Below, one piece after another: positions 9,279 through 18,989 of a DNA stretch of 64,000 nucleotides. This DNA is from Curvibacter sp. CHRR-16. GTDB taxonomy: Bacteria; Pseudomonadota; Gammaproteobacteria; Burkholderiales; Burkholderiaceae_C. The stretch lies in NCBI RefSeq assembly GCF_018474005.1, contig NZ_JAHCSH010000006.1, positions 62,001 to 126,000 on the forward strand, read 5' to 3'. Positions within the stretch are counted from its first letter, which is position 1, and each line of letters starts with the position of its first letter. The notes below the pieces were generated by a model. The model saw only the letters and a list, made by a program, of their open reading frames with translations, made no database searches and had not been told where the DNA came from. A program made the translations under genes and the position numbers.

Positions 9279-10019
9279 ATGCACTCCAAAAAACTCGTGC
9301 TCATTGGATTGGTGTGCTTGAGCATGAGTGCCTGCGGCCCGAGCGAGAAGCAGAAGGCGGCGAACGCGGAGAGAGAGCGCATTGAGTGCCTAAACACGAT
9401 ATGTCAAGGCGATGTGCAGCCAGAGCGGGACTACACCAAGGATGAATTGCTCAAGCTCAACGGGCAGTGGTTTATTGGGCCGCAAGAGTATTTCACGAGT
9501 GGGAAAAATGGAGGGGGGTTTTATTGGCCAAGCAAGACTCCCTCATACCGTGGCGGGGACTATCCAGAAATGGGAGAAGACTTTTACCAAAAAGCCATCG
9601 AAATATTTCTCCGTGGCCGCGCAAGGTGGCCTGATCCCCAAGCCGTAACCCCATGGATTAACAAAGGCTGGGAGGGGAGATTTGAAGAGTTGCAGAAAAA
9701 AGGCTACCGAATTGAGCGGCAGCATCTGCGGCCAGATTTAGAACGTGTGCGCTTCTTTGACACGCAAGGAAAGTCCTATCGATCAGAGTTTTTCATAGCA
9801 ACCAATGAAAAAAAACCTCTCGGCATGCACGTTCCGGGAATTGGTTGTGACGCACCAACCGGCAACCCAGTAATCGATGTGGATGCAGGGTGCACAGGAG
9901 GCTTTTTCTGGCAGCCTGAAATTTACGTTGATTTCCGACTCCATGCGAAACACGCCAGCGACTGGCCCGAGATCTACCAAGAAATCATCCGCGTTCTCTC
10001 CTTACTCAAGAAAGCATAA
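9279..10019 (+). CDS. Predicted lipoprotein, unknown function (immunity-protein-like context)
   Basis: A protein of 246 residues from ATG 9279. It begins MHSKKLVLIGLVCLSMSACG, a short basic start, a hydrophobic core and a lipobox-like MSAC, so it is probably a lipid-anchored periplasmic protein. The mature part is hydrophilic, rich in Trp, Tyr and Gly, without a family I recognise. The same frame is open further upstream, with an ATG at 9192 that overlaps the preceding short ORF; the signal sequence decides for 9279. The next gene starts two bases after the stop. Lipoproteins next to lipase-like genes are common as immunity partners of secreted phospholipases, which is only a contextual hint. 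Codon use is more A+T-rich than that of the hem genes. Confidence 0.7.
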   Translation: MHSKKLVLIGLVCLSMSACGPSEKQKAANAERERIECLNTICQGDVQPERDYTKDELLKLNGQWFIGPQEYFTSGKNGGGFYWPSKTPSYRGGDYPEMGEDFYQKAIEIFLRGRARWPDPQAVTPWINKGWEGRFEELQKKGYRIERQHLRPDLERVRFFDTQGKSYRSEFFIATNEKKPLGMHVPGIGCDAPTGNPVIDVDAGCTGGFFWQPEIYVDFRLHAKHASDWPEIYQEIIRVLSLLKKA

Positions 10020-10021
10020 CC

Positions 10022-10267
10022 ATGACCACATTGACTACTGAACAACTAGCACAACTAAGCGTGATGCGTGCACAAGCGCAAGCCGATGCAGCTGCTGGCA
10101 TCAAGTCCTACTACAAGATATATGCCCAAATTGCTGACTGGCTGGAAGCTGCTGGCACACCCCTAACCGATACCGCGTTGCGCTGGCTACGCGGGGCAAC
10201 ACAGGCCAATAAAGGTGAAGGTGCGATCAAAATCGCAAACGACACGCAATGGAAGGGGGCAGCATGA
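10022..10267 (+). CDS. Small protein of 81 residues, unknown function
   Basis: The gene starts two bases after the upstream lipoprotein stop and overlaps the next gene by ATGA, so it is translationally embedded in the cluster. The product is Ala/Gln-rich and helical, with MTTLTTEQLAQLSVMRAQ at the front and a tail IKIANDTQWKGAA that recurs at 9151-9195. It has no signal peptide or membrane segment. Its general look resembles the helical N-terminal regions of large secreted RTX-like or effector proteins, so it may be a split-off fragment of one; that is weak inference. Confidence 0.6.
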   Translation: MTTLTTEQLAQLSVMRAQAQADAAAGIKSYYKIYAQIADWLEAAGTPLTDTALRWLRGATQANKGEGAIKIANDTQWKGAA

Positions 10268-10920
10268 TCACGATTCCACTGCTAATCATTTTCGCTCTCT
10301 ATATTGCTTTGATGCTTTGGATCAGAAAGCGCTTTGATTCATCGCTTGCGCGCCGCGCAGTGGTGCTGGTTTTTGCATCACCCTTTATCTACTGGATCGG
10401 AACCTACCAGTACATGCACTACCGCCATGAGCAGGATTGCGCTCGCGAGGGCGGCTTGAAGGTGTTTGTTCAGCCTGAAAAGGTGGATCGGATTCAATTA
10501 GATCCGAAACACTTTAATGAGCCTACTGCGGAATGGCTTTTGAATCGCAACTACCCCAATCTCAAAGCCGTAGAGGCGTGGGATGGTACGTATGACGGAA
10601 CTGGAACCTATGGCAGGAATGGCCATCTTTTCACATACACACTCGATCCTGCAACGACATCGCTCCCCGAAAAAGAGCGGAAATTCATCAAAACCCCCCT
10701 GACAAACCTCACAGATGGCCTATATGTCATCAGCAAGGTTCCAAAGTGGAGTCATGAAATCTCCAAAACCACGACAACCCTGTCGCGCAATGGGAGGTTA
10801 TATGCCTCCGCAACTTGGTTCTATCACTACTGGTCAAACAACCAAGCTATGAATATCGGGTGGCAATGCTTTGAACGCGTAGATGAAACACAGCAACTAA
10901 CGAGTCTTATTTTGAAATAA
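10264..10920 (+). CDS. Predicted inner-membrane-anchored protein, unknown function
   Basis: A protein of 218 residues. Two hydrophobic segments near the N-terminus (about 4-20 and 32-47) are separated by a basic loop, and the rest (from about residue 55) is a soluble domain with several Tyr/Trp/Gly motifs (AWDGTYDGTGTYGRNG). The ATG overlaps the stop of the 81-residue gene. A longer frame from 10249 adds only five residues. No known domain is recognised. Its A+T-rich codons, for example ATA, TTA and AGG, differ from the surrounding hem operon. It may be an immunity-like or accessory protein for the truncated lipase that follows. Confidence 0.65.
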   Translation: MITIPLLIIFALYIALMLWIRKRFDSSLARRAVVLVFASPFIYWIGTYQYMHYRHEQDCAREGGLKVFVQPEKVDRIQLDPKHFNEPTAEWLLNRNYPNLKAVEAWDGTYDGTGTYGRNGHLFTYTLDPATTSLPEKERKFIKTPLTNLTDGLYVISKVPKWSHEISKTTTTLSRNGRLYASATWFYHYWSNNQAMNIGWQCFERVDETQQLTSLILK

Positions 10921-10936
10921 TTTTGAAGGAATCAAA

Positions 10937-11254
10937 ATGAACACAACCCAACTCAAAGAGTTTGTACAGCTTGGGCAAGCCGCCTATGCGGACTTTTCTG
11001 TACTCGAAGCGACAGTTGCGCTTCAGAAAGCCGCCAACGGCACCTTCGCGGCAGGAGAAGCAGATCAATTTCTTAGTCGCTACGGTGTTCTGGACCAATA
11101 CACCGATCCTGGGATCAATGGCTTCAGCGCCACCGTGTTTCAGGACAAAGACAACCCCAACCGCGTCGTGCTGAGCTTTCGGGGAACGGAGTTCAAGGGT
11201 GACACATGGCACGACCTGTTTCTGAGTGATCTTCAAATTGGGTTTGATGGCTAG
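10937..11254 (+). pseudogene. Truncated lipase-like (alpha/beta-hydrolase) gene, N-terminal part only
   Basis: A good ribosome site AAGGA (10926-10930) precedes ATG 10937. The 105-residue product begins MNTTQLKEFVQLGQAAYADF and contains VVLSFRGTE, the strand and oxyanion segment typical of class 3 lipases and lipase-type effectors. The frame stops at 11254, before any GxSxG nucleophile elbow, and hemD ends only 70 bases further on. About two thirds of the expected protein is missing. A fragment similar in style to the lost continuation (NHFMYKLTDYL) is readable in another frame right after the stop, suggesting a frameshift followed by deletion. Confidence 0.7.
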
Positions 11255-11323
11255 GAGTTGCAAACCACTTCATGTACAAGCTCACCGACTACCTAGCCGC
11301 ATAGCCCGTGCAGTAGCACACAG

Positions 11324-12139
11324 TCATACCCCCTCCATCGCCCGCCACACCGCCTGCGGCAGCGGCTTGCTCACCACCACCTGCTGCCAGCCGCAGGCCA
11401 GCGCCTGCTGGGCTATGCGTTCGTGCGTGACGACGGCGCGGGCGGTGCCAGCGTGTTGGGCTACGGCCTTAGGCGGCAGCAGGTCGTGCAAATGGCGCAA
11501 GGCCTGCGAGCTGCTGAAGACCCACACACTCTGGCCATCGGCCAAGGCTTGCACGGCTTGCTCTTGCTGCGCGGCAGTCCACACCGGGGTGCTGCGCTCG
11601 TAGGCCACCACCCAATCCACGGTAGCGCCTGCGGCGTGCAGTTGCTGGGCCAACCAGTCGCGGCCGCTGCCTTGGGGTGTGGGGTTATCGCCTGCAGCGG
11701 GTTCGGCTACTTCGTCCTGCCCGCGCACGATGAGCACGCGCCAGCCGTGCTGTACCTGCCCCCCCACCAAGGCCCACAGGGCTTCGGAATCGAATTGCGC
11801 TGCCGTATCGGGCGGGCACACGATGCGGGATGCTCCCACACCGCACTCCAACAAGGCTTGGCGCGTGCCAGGCCCGGTAGACCATGCCATGCAGGGCCAA
11901 GGCTGTGGCGCGGCCAGCGCCCACAAGGCTTGTACGGCCATGCGGCTGACAAACATGACGGCGTGGTAGTGGCCTTGCTGCACACGCTCGGCACAGGCGC
12001 GCACCGTGGCTTGGGCGGCGGCATCGCGCACGGGGCACAGGGCTATCAAAGGCCACTGCTCCACCTGCAAGCCAGCTTGCTGGAACACGGGCAGCCACGC
12101 GGCAGACTGCCCGGCAGGGCGCGTCAGGATGACACGCAT
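11324..12139 (-). CDS. hemD: Uroporphyrinogen-III synthase
   Basis: A protein of 271 residues with the two-lobed HemD pattern: N-terminus [28 protein letters not shown], then [10 protein letters not shown] and a second lobe with VLIVRGQ, VAYERS and [13 protein letters not shown]. It closes and inverts ring D of hydroxymethylbilane to give uroporphyrinogen III in tetrapyrrole synthesis. The ATG at 12139 lies 16 bases inside the hemC coding region, so the two are translationally coupled. In relatives hemX would follow directly; here the plus-strand insert lies beyond its stop. Confidence 0.92.
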   Translation of the reverse strand: MRVILTRPAGQSAAWLPVFQQAGLQVEQWPLIALCPVRDAAAQATVRACAERVQQGHYHAVMFVSRMAVQALWALAAPQPWPCMAWSTGPGTRQALLECGVGASRIVCPPDTAAQFDSEALWALVGGQVQHGWRVLIVRGQDEVAEPAAGDNPTPQGSGRDWLAQQLHAAGATVDWVVAYERSTPVWTAAQQEQAVQALADGQSVWVFSSSQALRHLHDLLPPKAVAQHAGTARAVVTHERIAQQALACGWQQVVVSKPLPQAVWRAMEGV

Positions 12140-13065
12140 GCGCGCAAGTCCTGCCCCACAGCCTGGCCCAGCGCGATGGCTTGCTCCAGCGTCTGCACGG
12201 TGGCTTGGCCTTGCACGTGCAGCAGGGGGCGCTGGCCTTCGGTGTCACCCCAGGCGGCGCGCAAGTGCAGGGTAGTGCCTTGCCACACCGCGTAGGCGGC
12301 CAGCGGCACGGAGCAGGAGCCGCCCATCACGCGGCTGACGGTGCGCTCGGCAGCCACCGCCATCCACGTGGGCAGGTGGGCCAAGGGCTGCAGCACGGCC
12401 TGCACGTCGCTGCGGTGCTGGCAAATCTCAATGCCCAGCGCACCTTGCCCGGCGGCGGGCAGCATCTGTTCGGGCTCCATCACAGCGCGGATGCGCTCGG
12501 CCAGCCCCAAGCGCTTGAGGCCTGCAGCGGCCAAGACGATGCCGTCGTACTGGCCTTTGTCCAGTTTTCCCAAGCGGGTATCCAGGTTGCCGCGCAGGGG
12601 TTCGTAGCGCAAGTCGGGGCGCAGGGCGCGCAGCAAGGCGACGCGGCGCAGGCTCGATGTGCCCACCACCCCGCCCGCAGGCACATCGAACACGCTGGCG
12701 TATTGGTTGGAGACCCAGGCATCGCGCGGGTCTTCGCGCTCCATGACGCAGGCCAGCGCAAAACCCTCGGGCAGTTCCATGGGCACGTCTTTGAGGGAGT
12801 GCACGGCCAAGTCGGCACGGCCTTCTTGCAGGGCCACTTCCAGCTCTTTCACAAACAGGCCCTTGCCCCCCACTTTGGAGAGGGTGCGATCCAAAATTTG
12901 GTCGCCCTGCGTGGTCATGCCCAGCAGCTCCACGCCCAAGCCTTGCTGCTGCAGCAGAGCTTGCACATGGCGGGCTTGCCACAAGGCCAAACGGCTCTCG
13001 CGGGTGGCGATGGTCAGAGCAGCAGCCGCAGCCACTGGCGAAGAACTAGGAAGGGAAGTCGACAC
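12124..13065 (-). CDS. hemC: Porphobilinogen deaminase (hydroxymethylbilane synthase)
   Basis: A protein of 313 residues, normal family length. It joins four porphobilinogen units into hydroxymethylbilane. Seen: [33 protein letters not shown] with the catalytic Asp93, GTSSLRR, and [11 protein letters not shown] with Cys251, which carries the dipyrromethane cofactor. The start is GTG at 13065 with AAGG six bases upstream. It opens the hemCD unit and is divergent from ppc, with a 78-base promoter region between them. Confidence 0.96.
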   Translation of the reverse strand: MSTSLPSSSPVAAAAALTIATRESRLALWQARHVQALLQQQGLGVELLGMTTQGDQILDRTLSKVGGKGLFVKELEVALQEGRADLAVHSLKDVPMELPEGFALACVMEREDPRDAWVSNQYASVFDVPAGGVVGTSSLRRVALLRALRPDLRYEPLRGNLDTRLGKLDKGQYDGIVLAAAGLKRLGLAERIRAVMEPEQMLPAAGQGALGIEICQHRSDVQAVLQPLAHLPTWMAVAAERTVSRVMGGSCSVPLAAYAVWQGTTLHLRAAWGDTEGQRPLLHVQGQATVQTLEQAIALGQAVGQDLRACVSS

Positions 13066-13143
13066 CTTGTACCTTGCTTGTAATAGGAAAACGCTCAGGC
13101 GATGCTAGCATGACCCTTTCCCCCTGAACCACGACCTAGCGCA

Positions 13144-15978
13144 ATGAAACCCACCGCCAAACCAGCCCCCAAACCCGCCACAAAAGTGGCGAGCAAGAAC
13201 AACGAACGCCCCTTGGTGGAGGACATCCGCCTCTTGGGGCGACTGTTGGGTGACGTGATCCGCGAGCAAGAAGGACAAGCCGCGTTTGACTTGGTGGAAA
13301 AGATCCGCACGCTGTCGGTGGCGTTTCGCCGCGATGCCGACCACGAAGCGGACAAAGCACTGAAAAAATTACTCAAAGGCCTGAGCGAAGACAAAACGGT
13401 GAGCGTGATTCGCGCCTTCACTTATTTCAGCCATTTGGCCAATTTGGCCGAAGACCGCCACCACATCCGCCGCCGCGACTACCACGAGCGGCTGGGCAAC
13501 ACCCAAGAAGGCAGCCTGGAGGTGGCGGTATCGCGCCTGCGCTGGGCCGGCATTCCGTCGGACACCATCACCCACACACTGGCCAACAGCTATGTGGCCC
13601 CAGTGCTCACCGCCCACCCCACCGAGGTGCAGCGCAAGAGCATATTGGACGCCGAGCGCGACATTGCCCGCCTGCTGACCGAGCGCGACGAGATTCGCCT
13701 GCGCAGCCAGCTGGTCACCACCACCAAAGACGCCCTCACCCCCAAAGAACTGGCGGCCAACGAAGCCCAACTGCGCGCCCGCGTGGTGCAACTGTGGCAA
13801 ACCCGTTTGCTGCGCCTGACCAAGCTGACGGTAGCCGATGAGATTGAGAACGCGCTGAGCTACTACGAATCGACTTTCCTGCGCGAAATTCCACGCCTGT
13901 ACGCCAACTTGGAAGCTTTGCTGGGCGACGTGCCCGTGGCCAGCTTTTTGCGCATGGGCCAATGGATTGGTGGCGACCGCGATGGCAACCCCAACGTGAG
14001 CGCCCAAACGCTGGAATACGCCCTGCGCCGCCAAAGCGAAGTGGCCCTGCGCCACTACCTGACCGAGCTGCACTACCTGGGTGGGGAGCTGTCCACCACC
14101 TTGCTGCTGGCCAGTTGCACACCCGAGATGCAAGCGCTGGCCGACAGCTCACCCGACCACAATGCCCACCGCGCCGACGAGCCCTACCGCCGCGCGCTCA
14201 CCGGCATGTATTCGCGCTTGGCCGCCACGCTGCAACTGCTGACAGGCACTGAAGCCGCACGCCACGCCCTGCCACCGCAAAACCCTTACCACCTGCCCGA
14301 AGAGCTCTTGGCCGACTTGCGCACCATCGAGGCCTCGCTGGCACACAACCATGGCGCGGCCTTGGCCGATGAGCGCCTGCGCCCGCTGATCCGCGCCGTG
14401 GAGGTGTTTGGCTTTCATTTGGCTACGGTGGATTTGCGCCAAAGCTCGGACAAGCACGAAGAAGTGGTGCACGAATTGTTGGCCACAGCCCATGTGCATG
14501 CCAATTACAGCGGCTTGGACGAGATGGCCAAGCGCGAACTGCTGCTGGGCTTGCTCAACGATGCGCGCCCGCTGCGCGTGCCCGAGGCACCCTATAGCGA
14601 ACACGCGGAGAAAGAATTGGCCATCTTTGCCATGGCCAAGACCCTGCGCCAGCGCTATGGCAAAGACGCTATTCGCCACTACATCATCAGCCACACCGAA
14701 ACGGTGAGCGACTTGCTGGAAGTGGTGCTCTTGCAAAAAGAAGTGGGCTTGGTGCATGGAACCCTGAATAAGCAAGCCGTAGCAGACCTGATCGTGGTGC
14801 CGCTGTTTGAGACCATCGAAGACCTGCGCAACGCCGCGCCCATCATGCGCGACTTCTACGCCCTGCCCGGCGTGGTCGATCTGGTCAAGCGCAGCGGGGC
14901 CGAGCAGGACATCATGCTGGGCTATTCGGACAGCAACAAAGACGGCGGCATCTTCACCAGCAACTGGGAGCTGTACCGCGCCGAGATCGCGCTGGTGGAG
15001 CTGTTTGAGCAACTGCAAGCGCAGCACCACATCCAGCTGCGCATGTTCCACGGCCGGGGCGGCACAGTGGGCCGTGGCGGTGGCCCGAGCTACCAAGCCA
15101 TTTTGGCCCAGCCACCCGGCACGGTGCGCGGGCAGATCCGCCTGACCGAGCAAGGTGAAGTGATTGGCTCCAAATACGCCAACCCCGAGATTGGCCGCCG
15201 CAATCTGGAAACCTTGGTAGCCGCCACGCTGGAAGCCACGCTGTTGCAGCCCACCAAGCCAGCCACCAAGGCGTTTTTGCAAGCCGCTGCCGAGCTGTCG
15301 CAAGCCAGCATGGATGCCTACCGCCAACTGGTGTACGAAACACCGGGCTTTACCGAGTATTTCTTCAGCGCCACGCCGCTGCGCGAGATTGCTGAGCTCA
15401 ACATCGGCTCACGCCCTGCATCGCGCAAAGCCAGCCAGCGCATCGAAGACCTGCGCGCCATTCCCTGGGGGTTTAGCTGGGGCCAATGCCGCCTGACACT
15501 ACCCGGCTGGTTGGGTTTCGGTTCGGGGGTGCAGCACTTCATCCACGCCGCAGGGCCTGACAAGGTGGATGCTCGCATCGCCTTGCTCAAGAAAATGTAC
15601 AAGCAGTGGCCGTTTTTCCGCACCCTGCTCTCCAACATGGACATGGTGCTGGCCAAGAGCGATTTGGCACTGGCCTCGCGCTACGCCGAACTGGTAGAAG
15701 ACGCCAAGCTGCGCAAGCGGATTTTTGCCGCCATCGAAGTGGAATGGCATGCCACGGCACAGGCACTGGAGCAAATCACGGGGGAGAAACACCGCCTGTC
15801 CAACAACGCGTCCTTGGCCCGGTCGATTGCGCACCGTTTCCCCTACATCGACCCGCTGCACCACTTGCAGGTGGAGCTGATTCGCCGCTACCGGGCCGGC
15901 CAAACCGACGAGCGCGGTCGCCGGGGTATCCACATCAGCATCAACGGCATTTCGGCTGGGCTGCGCAATACGGGTTGA
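13144..15978 (+). CDS. ppc: Phosphoenolpyruvate carboxylase
   Basis: A protein of 944 residues that adds bicarbonate to phosphoenolpyruvate to form oxaloacetate, refilling the citric acid cycle. Seen: [12 protein letters not shown] with catalytic His158, [20 protein letters not shown], and the [14 protein letters not shown] loop with His636; the C-terminus ends SAGLRNTG, the conserved PEPC tail where allosteric aspartate is bound in the family. The N-terminus carries a Lys/Pro/Ala-rich extension of about 20 residues. It stands alone on the plus strand between hemC and a hairpin at 15993. Confidence 0.98.
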   Translation: MKPTAKPAPKPATKVASKNNERPLVEDIRLLGRLLGDVIREQEGQAAFDLVEKIRTLSVAFRRDADHEADKALKKLLKGLSEDKTVSVIRAFTYFSHLANLAEDRHHIRRRDYHERLGNTQEGSLEVAVSRLRWAGIPSDTITHTLANSYVAPVLTAHPTEVQRKSILDAERDIARLLTERDEIRLRSQLVTTTKDALTPKELAANEAQLRARVVQLWQTRLLRLTKLTVADEIENALSYYESTFLREIPRLYANLEALLGDVPVASFLRMGQWIGGDRDGNPNVSAQTLEYALRRQSEVALRHYLTELHYLGGELSTTLLLASCTPEMQALADSSPDHNAHRADEPYRRALTGMYSRLAATLQLLTGTEAARHALPPQNPYHLPEELLADLRTIEASLAHNHGAALADERLRPLIRAVEVFGFHLATVDLRQSSDKHEEVVHELLATAHVHANYSGLDEMAKRELLLGLLNDARPLRVPEAPYSEHAEKELAIFAMAKTLRQRYGKDAIRHYIISHTETVSDLLEVVLLQKEVGLVHGTLNKQAVADLIVVPLFETIEDLRNAAPIMRDFYALPGVVDLVKRSGAEQDIMLGYSDSNKDGGIFTSNWELYRAEIALVELFEQLQAQHHIQLRMFHGRGGTVGRGGGPSYQAILAQPPGTVRGQIRLTEQGEVIGSKYANPEIGRRNLETLVAATLEATLLQPTKPATKAFLQAAAELSQASMDAYRQLVYETPGFTEYFFSATPLREIAELNIGSRPASRKASQRIEDLRAIPWGFSWGQCRLTLPGWLGFGSGVQHFIHAAGPDKVDARIALLKKMYKQWPFFRTLLSNMDMVLAKSDLALASRYAELVEDAKLRKRIFAAIEVEWHATAQALEQITGEKHRLSNNASLARSIAHRFPYIDPLHHLQVELIRRYRAGQTDERGRRGIHISINGISAGLRNTG

Positions 15979-15992
15979 TGGACCTTGATCCG

Positions 15993-16019
15993 CAGTGCTG
16001 CCCCTAGAGGGCAGCACTG
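15993..16019 (+). terminator. Hairpin after ppc, likely terminator
   Basis: CAGTGCTGCCC (15993-16003) pairs perfectly with GGGCAGCACTG (16009-16019) around CTAGA. Only TTTG follows, so the U tract is weak. It lies between the convergent ppc and GGDEF-EAL genes and may serve both. Confidence 0.6.
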
Positions 16020-16046
16020 TTTGCTTGGCTTGTTAACCCACAGCTT

Positions 16047-18107
16047 CTACGCCGTTTTGCGGATGAACTCCAGAAACTCATCTGGCAGCATTGGCTTGGC
16101 AAAAAAGTAACCTTGGGCAAAGTCGCAGTCCGCTTCCACCAGAAGGTCTCGTTGCACTGAGTTTTCTATGCCCTCGGCGATGATTTGTATGCCCAACTCA
16201 TGGCCCATGCGGATAATGGCCTTGCACAAGGTTTCCGTCTTTGAGCCAGGACGCAACTCGCGCATGAAGGACTGGTCTATTTTCAAGAAATCAATGTCGT
16301 AGCGGTGCAAGTAAGACAGTGATGAATACCCGGTGCCAAAATCATCCAATGACAGGCGCAAGCCCGATTGGCGCGTAGTCTGCAACTGCTGCCGAACCCA
16401 TTCGGAAGCATCCAACAGCAAGCCTTCGGTAATTTCGACGACGATGGCATCGGGCGCCAGATTAATGGAGTGCAAGTACTCCACCCAATCCGCGCCCTGA
16501 GGGACCTTGCGTTGAAACTGGAGCGGTGATTTGTTGACCGAAATCTGCATCAATGGATCAACCTCACTGCGCCACTGGCGAACCGTTTGCGCAGCCGTGC
16601 GAAAAACCCATTCGCCAATCTCCTCAATCAAACCGATGGACTCAGCCAAGGGGATGAATTCACTGGGAGGGATCGCCCCTTGCTGCGGATGATTCCATCG
16701 GATCAACGCTTCTGCCTTATGAATAGCCCCAGACCGAAGATCCACGATGGGCTGGTAAACCAAGTGAAATTGCTGCTCGCGAACCGCGATATGCAGGTCA
16801 TGGGCCATGCGCAAGCGATTGCTGGAACGCTCCTGCAAGGCCTGCGTAAAAAAGCAAAAGCGGTTTCTTCCTTGCTCTTTGGCCTCGTACATCGCCTGAT
16901 CCGACAATTTCAGCAATTCATCGAAAGACTCTCCGTTCTGCGGATACAAGGTCACACCGACGCTAACCGAAACAAAAATGCACTGACCACTCAAATCGAA
17001 AGCATCGTCCATGCAACTGACGATTTTATGGACGATGTCCCCTACATAGGTGTCGGACACTTGGTCAGTCAGGATGATGGCGAACTCATCACCCCCCATG
17101 CGCGCCAAAGTGTCCGATGCACGCAAGCAAGCACCAATGCGCTTGGATGCAGCGACCAGCAACTGGTCACCCACGGCATGCCCCAAGTTGTCGTTGACTT
17201 CCTTGAAGTGATCCAAATCCAGTATGAGCAATGCCAGTCCATGGCCACTGCGCTTATGGCTCTTGACCGCCTGCTCCCAGCGGTCTCGCAGCATGCGGCG
17301 ATTGGGCAATCCGGTGAGGGCGTCAAAGTTGGCCTGCTGCCAAATAAGGGCTTCGGCTTTCTTGTGTTCGGTAATGTCGTGGGCAACGCCGTAGATGCCG
17401 ATTGTCTTTCCCGTGGCATCACGAAGCGGCATCTTCATAGAGACATTCCAGGCCTCGGTGCCATCGTTCCAGACTTCGTGATGGAGCTGATTGAATATCG
17501 GTGTACCGGTGCGCATGATTTCCAATTCTTCGCGGCGCGTTTGCGCGGCGTGCTCTGCCGAGTAGAAATCTGCATCCGATTTGCCAACCGCTTGCTCCGG
17601 GCGATCCAAACCATAGCGTTTGGCCAAGCTGGCGTTGATGCGTATAAAGCGACTCTTGAGGTCCTTGAAAAAGATCTGATCGGGCACGCTGTCCATCATG
17701 GAGTGCATCAAATCGCGCTCGTATTGGGTCGCCATGTCCTGCAAGTATTTGCCCGTGACATCCCGCCACTGCGACACGATTCCAGTGCAGCTACCCAAGG
17801 GCATGAAACGATAGGCAATGCGCTCCAGCCAACGCCCATCCTTGAGTTTGAAGTAGCGCGACTTGGGCTCATCCAGACCGAGCTTGAGAAGACGCAACGC
17901 AAACGCATCCTCCTGCGGATTGGCCAGCAAATCGGCCTGGTATGCAAAGCGCTCACTGGGGGTCATCCCATAGGCACTTTGCTCGGTAAACCCCCATATC
18001 TCCAAGTAGTGCTGGTTCACAAATTGCAAAACATAGGCATCGTTCATCAGCGCAATTCCATCTGGATGGGATCGCAACAGTTGTTCTGCCCAATGGTGTT
18101 CTTGCAT
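16047..18107 (-). CDS. PAS-PAS-GGDEF-EAL signalling protein
   Basis: A protein of 686 residues without membrane segments. Two PAS domains (about 10-120 and 130-250, the second with a PAC-like tail DATGKTIGIYGVAHDITEHK) lead to a GGDEF domain (NFDALTGLPNRR at 260) with an intact GGDEF at 338-342 and an RxxD I-site (329-332), and an EAL domain with EAL at 466-468 and DDFGTGYSSL. Both catalytic centres look complete, so it could make or degrade c-di-GMP; in such hybrids the phosphodiesterase often dominates. A strong AAGGAGG stands just before ATG 18107. It follows the MipA-like gene by 74 bases, which contain repeated GTTAG/CTAAC pentamers. Confidence 0.93.
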   Translation of the reverse strand: MQEHHWAEQLLRSHPDGIALMNDAYVLQFVNQHYLEIWGFTEQSAYGMTPSERFAYQADLLANPQEDAFALRLLKLGLDEPKSRYFKLKDGRWLERIAYRFMPLGSCTGIVSQWRDVTGKYLQDMATQYERDLMHSMMDSVPDQIFFKDLKSRFIRINASLAKRYGLDRPEQAVGKSDADFYSAEHAAQTRREELEIMRTGTPIFNQLHHEVWNDGTEAWNVSMKMPLRDATGKTIGIYGVAHDITEHKKAEALIWQQANFDALTGLPNRRMLRDRWEQAVKSHKRSGHGLALLILDLDHFKEVNDNLGHAVGDQLLVAASKRIGACLRASDTLARMGGDEFAIILTDQVSDTYVGDIVHKIVSCMDDAFDLSGQCIFVSVSVGVTLYPQNGESFDELLKLSDQAMYEAKEQGRNRFCFFTQALQERSSNRLRMAHDLHIAVREQQFHLVYQPIVDLRSGAIHKAEALIRWNHPQQGAIPPSEFIPLAESIGLIEEIGEWVFRTAAQTVRQWRSEVDPLMQISVNKSPLQFQRKVPQGADWVEYLHSINLAPDAIVVEITEGLLLDASEWVRQQLQTTRQSGLRLSLDDFGTGYSSLSYLHRYDIDFLKIDQSFMRELRPGSKTETLCKAIIRMGHELGIQIIAEGIENSVQRDLLVEADCDFAQGYFFAKPMLPDEFLEFIRKTA

Positions 18108-18133
18108 GCGGACCTCCTTGGGGGGGCACTTTG

Positions 18134-18155
18134 GTTAGGCTAACAACATCCTAAC
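18134..18155 (-). promoter_or_regulatory. GTTAG/CTAAC pentamer cluster before the GGDEF-EAL gene
   Basis: GTTAG (18134-18138), CTAAC (18140-18144) and CTAAC (18151-18155) lie 27-48 bases upstream of the start at 18107. The first two form a palindrome around one central base. A similar set precedes the chemoreceptor gene at 24860. This could be a shared operator or promoter element; no known consensus fits. Confidence 0.35.
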
Positions 18156-18181
18156 CCAACAGATCCCATCTTGAATTCCCC

Positions 18182-18979
18182 CTAAAAGCGGTGCATGTAC
18201 ACCACGGAAATGCGCTCGTAGCGTTGTTTGTCCACCAGCGGACTATCGGCCATGGATTGGCCTAGCTGGTGCATTTGGTAGTCCACCATGAAACCGTCGT
18301 TGCGCGACACGGGCATGATGGCATTGAGCCCCACCCACGATGCGGTGGCAGCGCCAGGCGTGTACACCGGGCGGCTGGCACTGGCCTCGTCTGCCCGTAC
18401 ACCGTAGTAATAGTTCACGTAGTCGTTGCTGAGCCAGCGCACATGAACCGAGGGGGTAAGCTGCAAATAGCCAATGCGAAACGGTTTGGCGTAGCCCATG
18501 CGCACTTGGTAACCGTTGCCGTTGTGGGCTGCATCGGTCTCTATCGTGGCGGTGACTTGGCCCCAGTCGTTCTTGTAACGCACCGAGGGGCCAGCCCACC
18601 AACCAGGCTCACGTTTGCTGGTGCCATCGAGCACGGTAGCGGTGGCATTGTCATGGGCTTCAACATTGATCCAGCCCACATGCACGCTCCAGCGCCAGTC
18701 GCCATCGTGCAGGAAGTGGTAGCTGGCATTGGTGGTGGTTACATCCAGCGTTTTGCTGCGGTAGTGGATGAAGGGGAAACCTCGCTCCAAGTTGTTACCA
18801 CTCTCACCTTTGAACACGGATGAGCGTTTGGTGTAGCCGACACCCAGTAAAAAGAACTCGGCCGTGGGGTCTGGAACACTGGTTTGCGGCTCGTTACCAG
18901 CAGGGCTACTAGGTGCCGAAGGCGTCTGGGCGTGTGCGGCAGCCGCAACAACGCAGCACAGCAAAGGCAAAAACTTCAT
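18182..18979 (-). CDS. MipA/OmpV-family outer-membrane protein
   Basis: A protein of 265 residues with a signal peptide MKFLPLLCCVVAAAAHA and probable cleavage before QTPS. The mature part alternates polar and aromatic residues as in beta-barrels (FLLGVGYTKRSSVF, RGFPFIHYRS, YQVRMGYAKPFRIGY) and ends with Phe (VVYMHRF), the usual outer-membrane targeting end. This pattern matches MipA/OmpV proteins, which act as scaffolds for peptidoglycan enzymes or as small porins. The start is taken at the signal peptide; the upstream extension overlaps the response-regulator gene. It directly follows a LytTR two-component pair and may be its target. Confidence 0.78.
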   Translation of the reverse strand: MKFLPLLCCVVAAAAHAQTPSAPSSPAGNEPQTSVPDPTAEFFLLGVGYTKRSSVFKGESGNNLERGFPFIHYRSKTLDVTTTNASYHFLHDGDWRWSVHVGWINVEAHDNATATVLDGTSKREPGWWAGPSVRYKNDWGQVTATIETDAAHNGNGYQVRMGYAKPFRIGYLQLTPSVHVRWLSNDYVNYYYGVRADEASASRPVYTPGAATASWVGLNAIMPVSRNDGFMVDYQMHQLGQSMADSPLVDKQRYERISVVYMHRF

Positions 18980-18989
18980 ACAAACTTGA

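Noticed and set aside
8718-10019. Long plus-strand frame that runs from inside hemX into the lipoprotein
   Set aside because: Its first half is antisense to hemX and lacks protein-like features. The real gene begins at the lipoprotein signal (9279).
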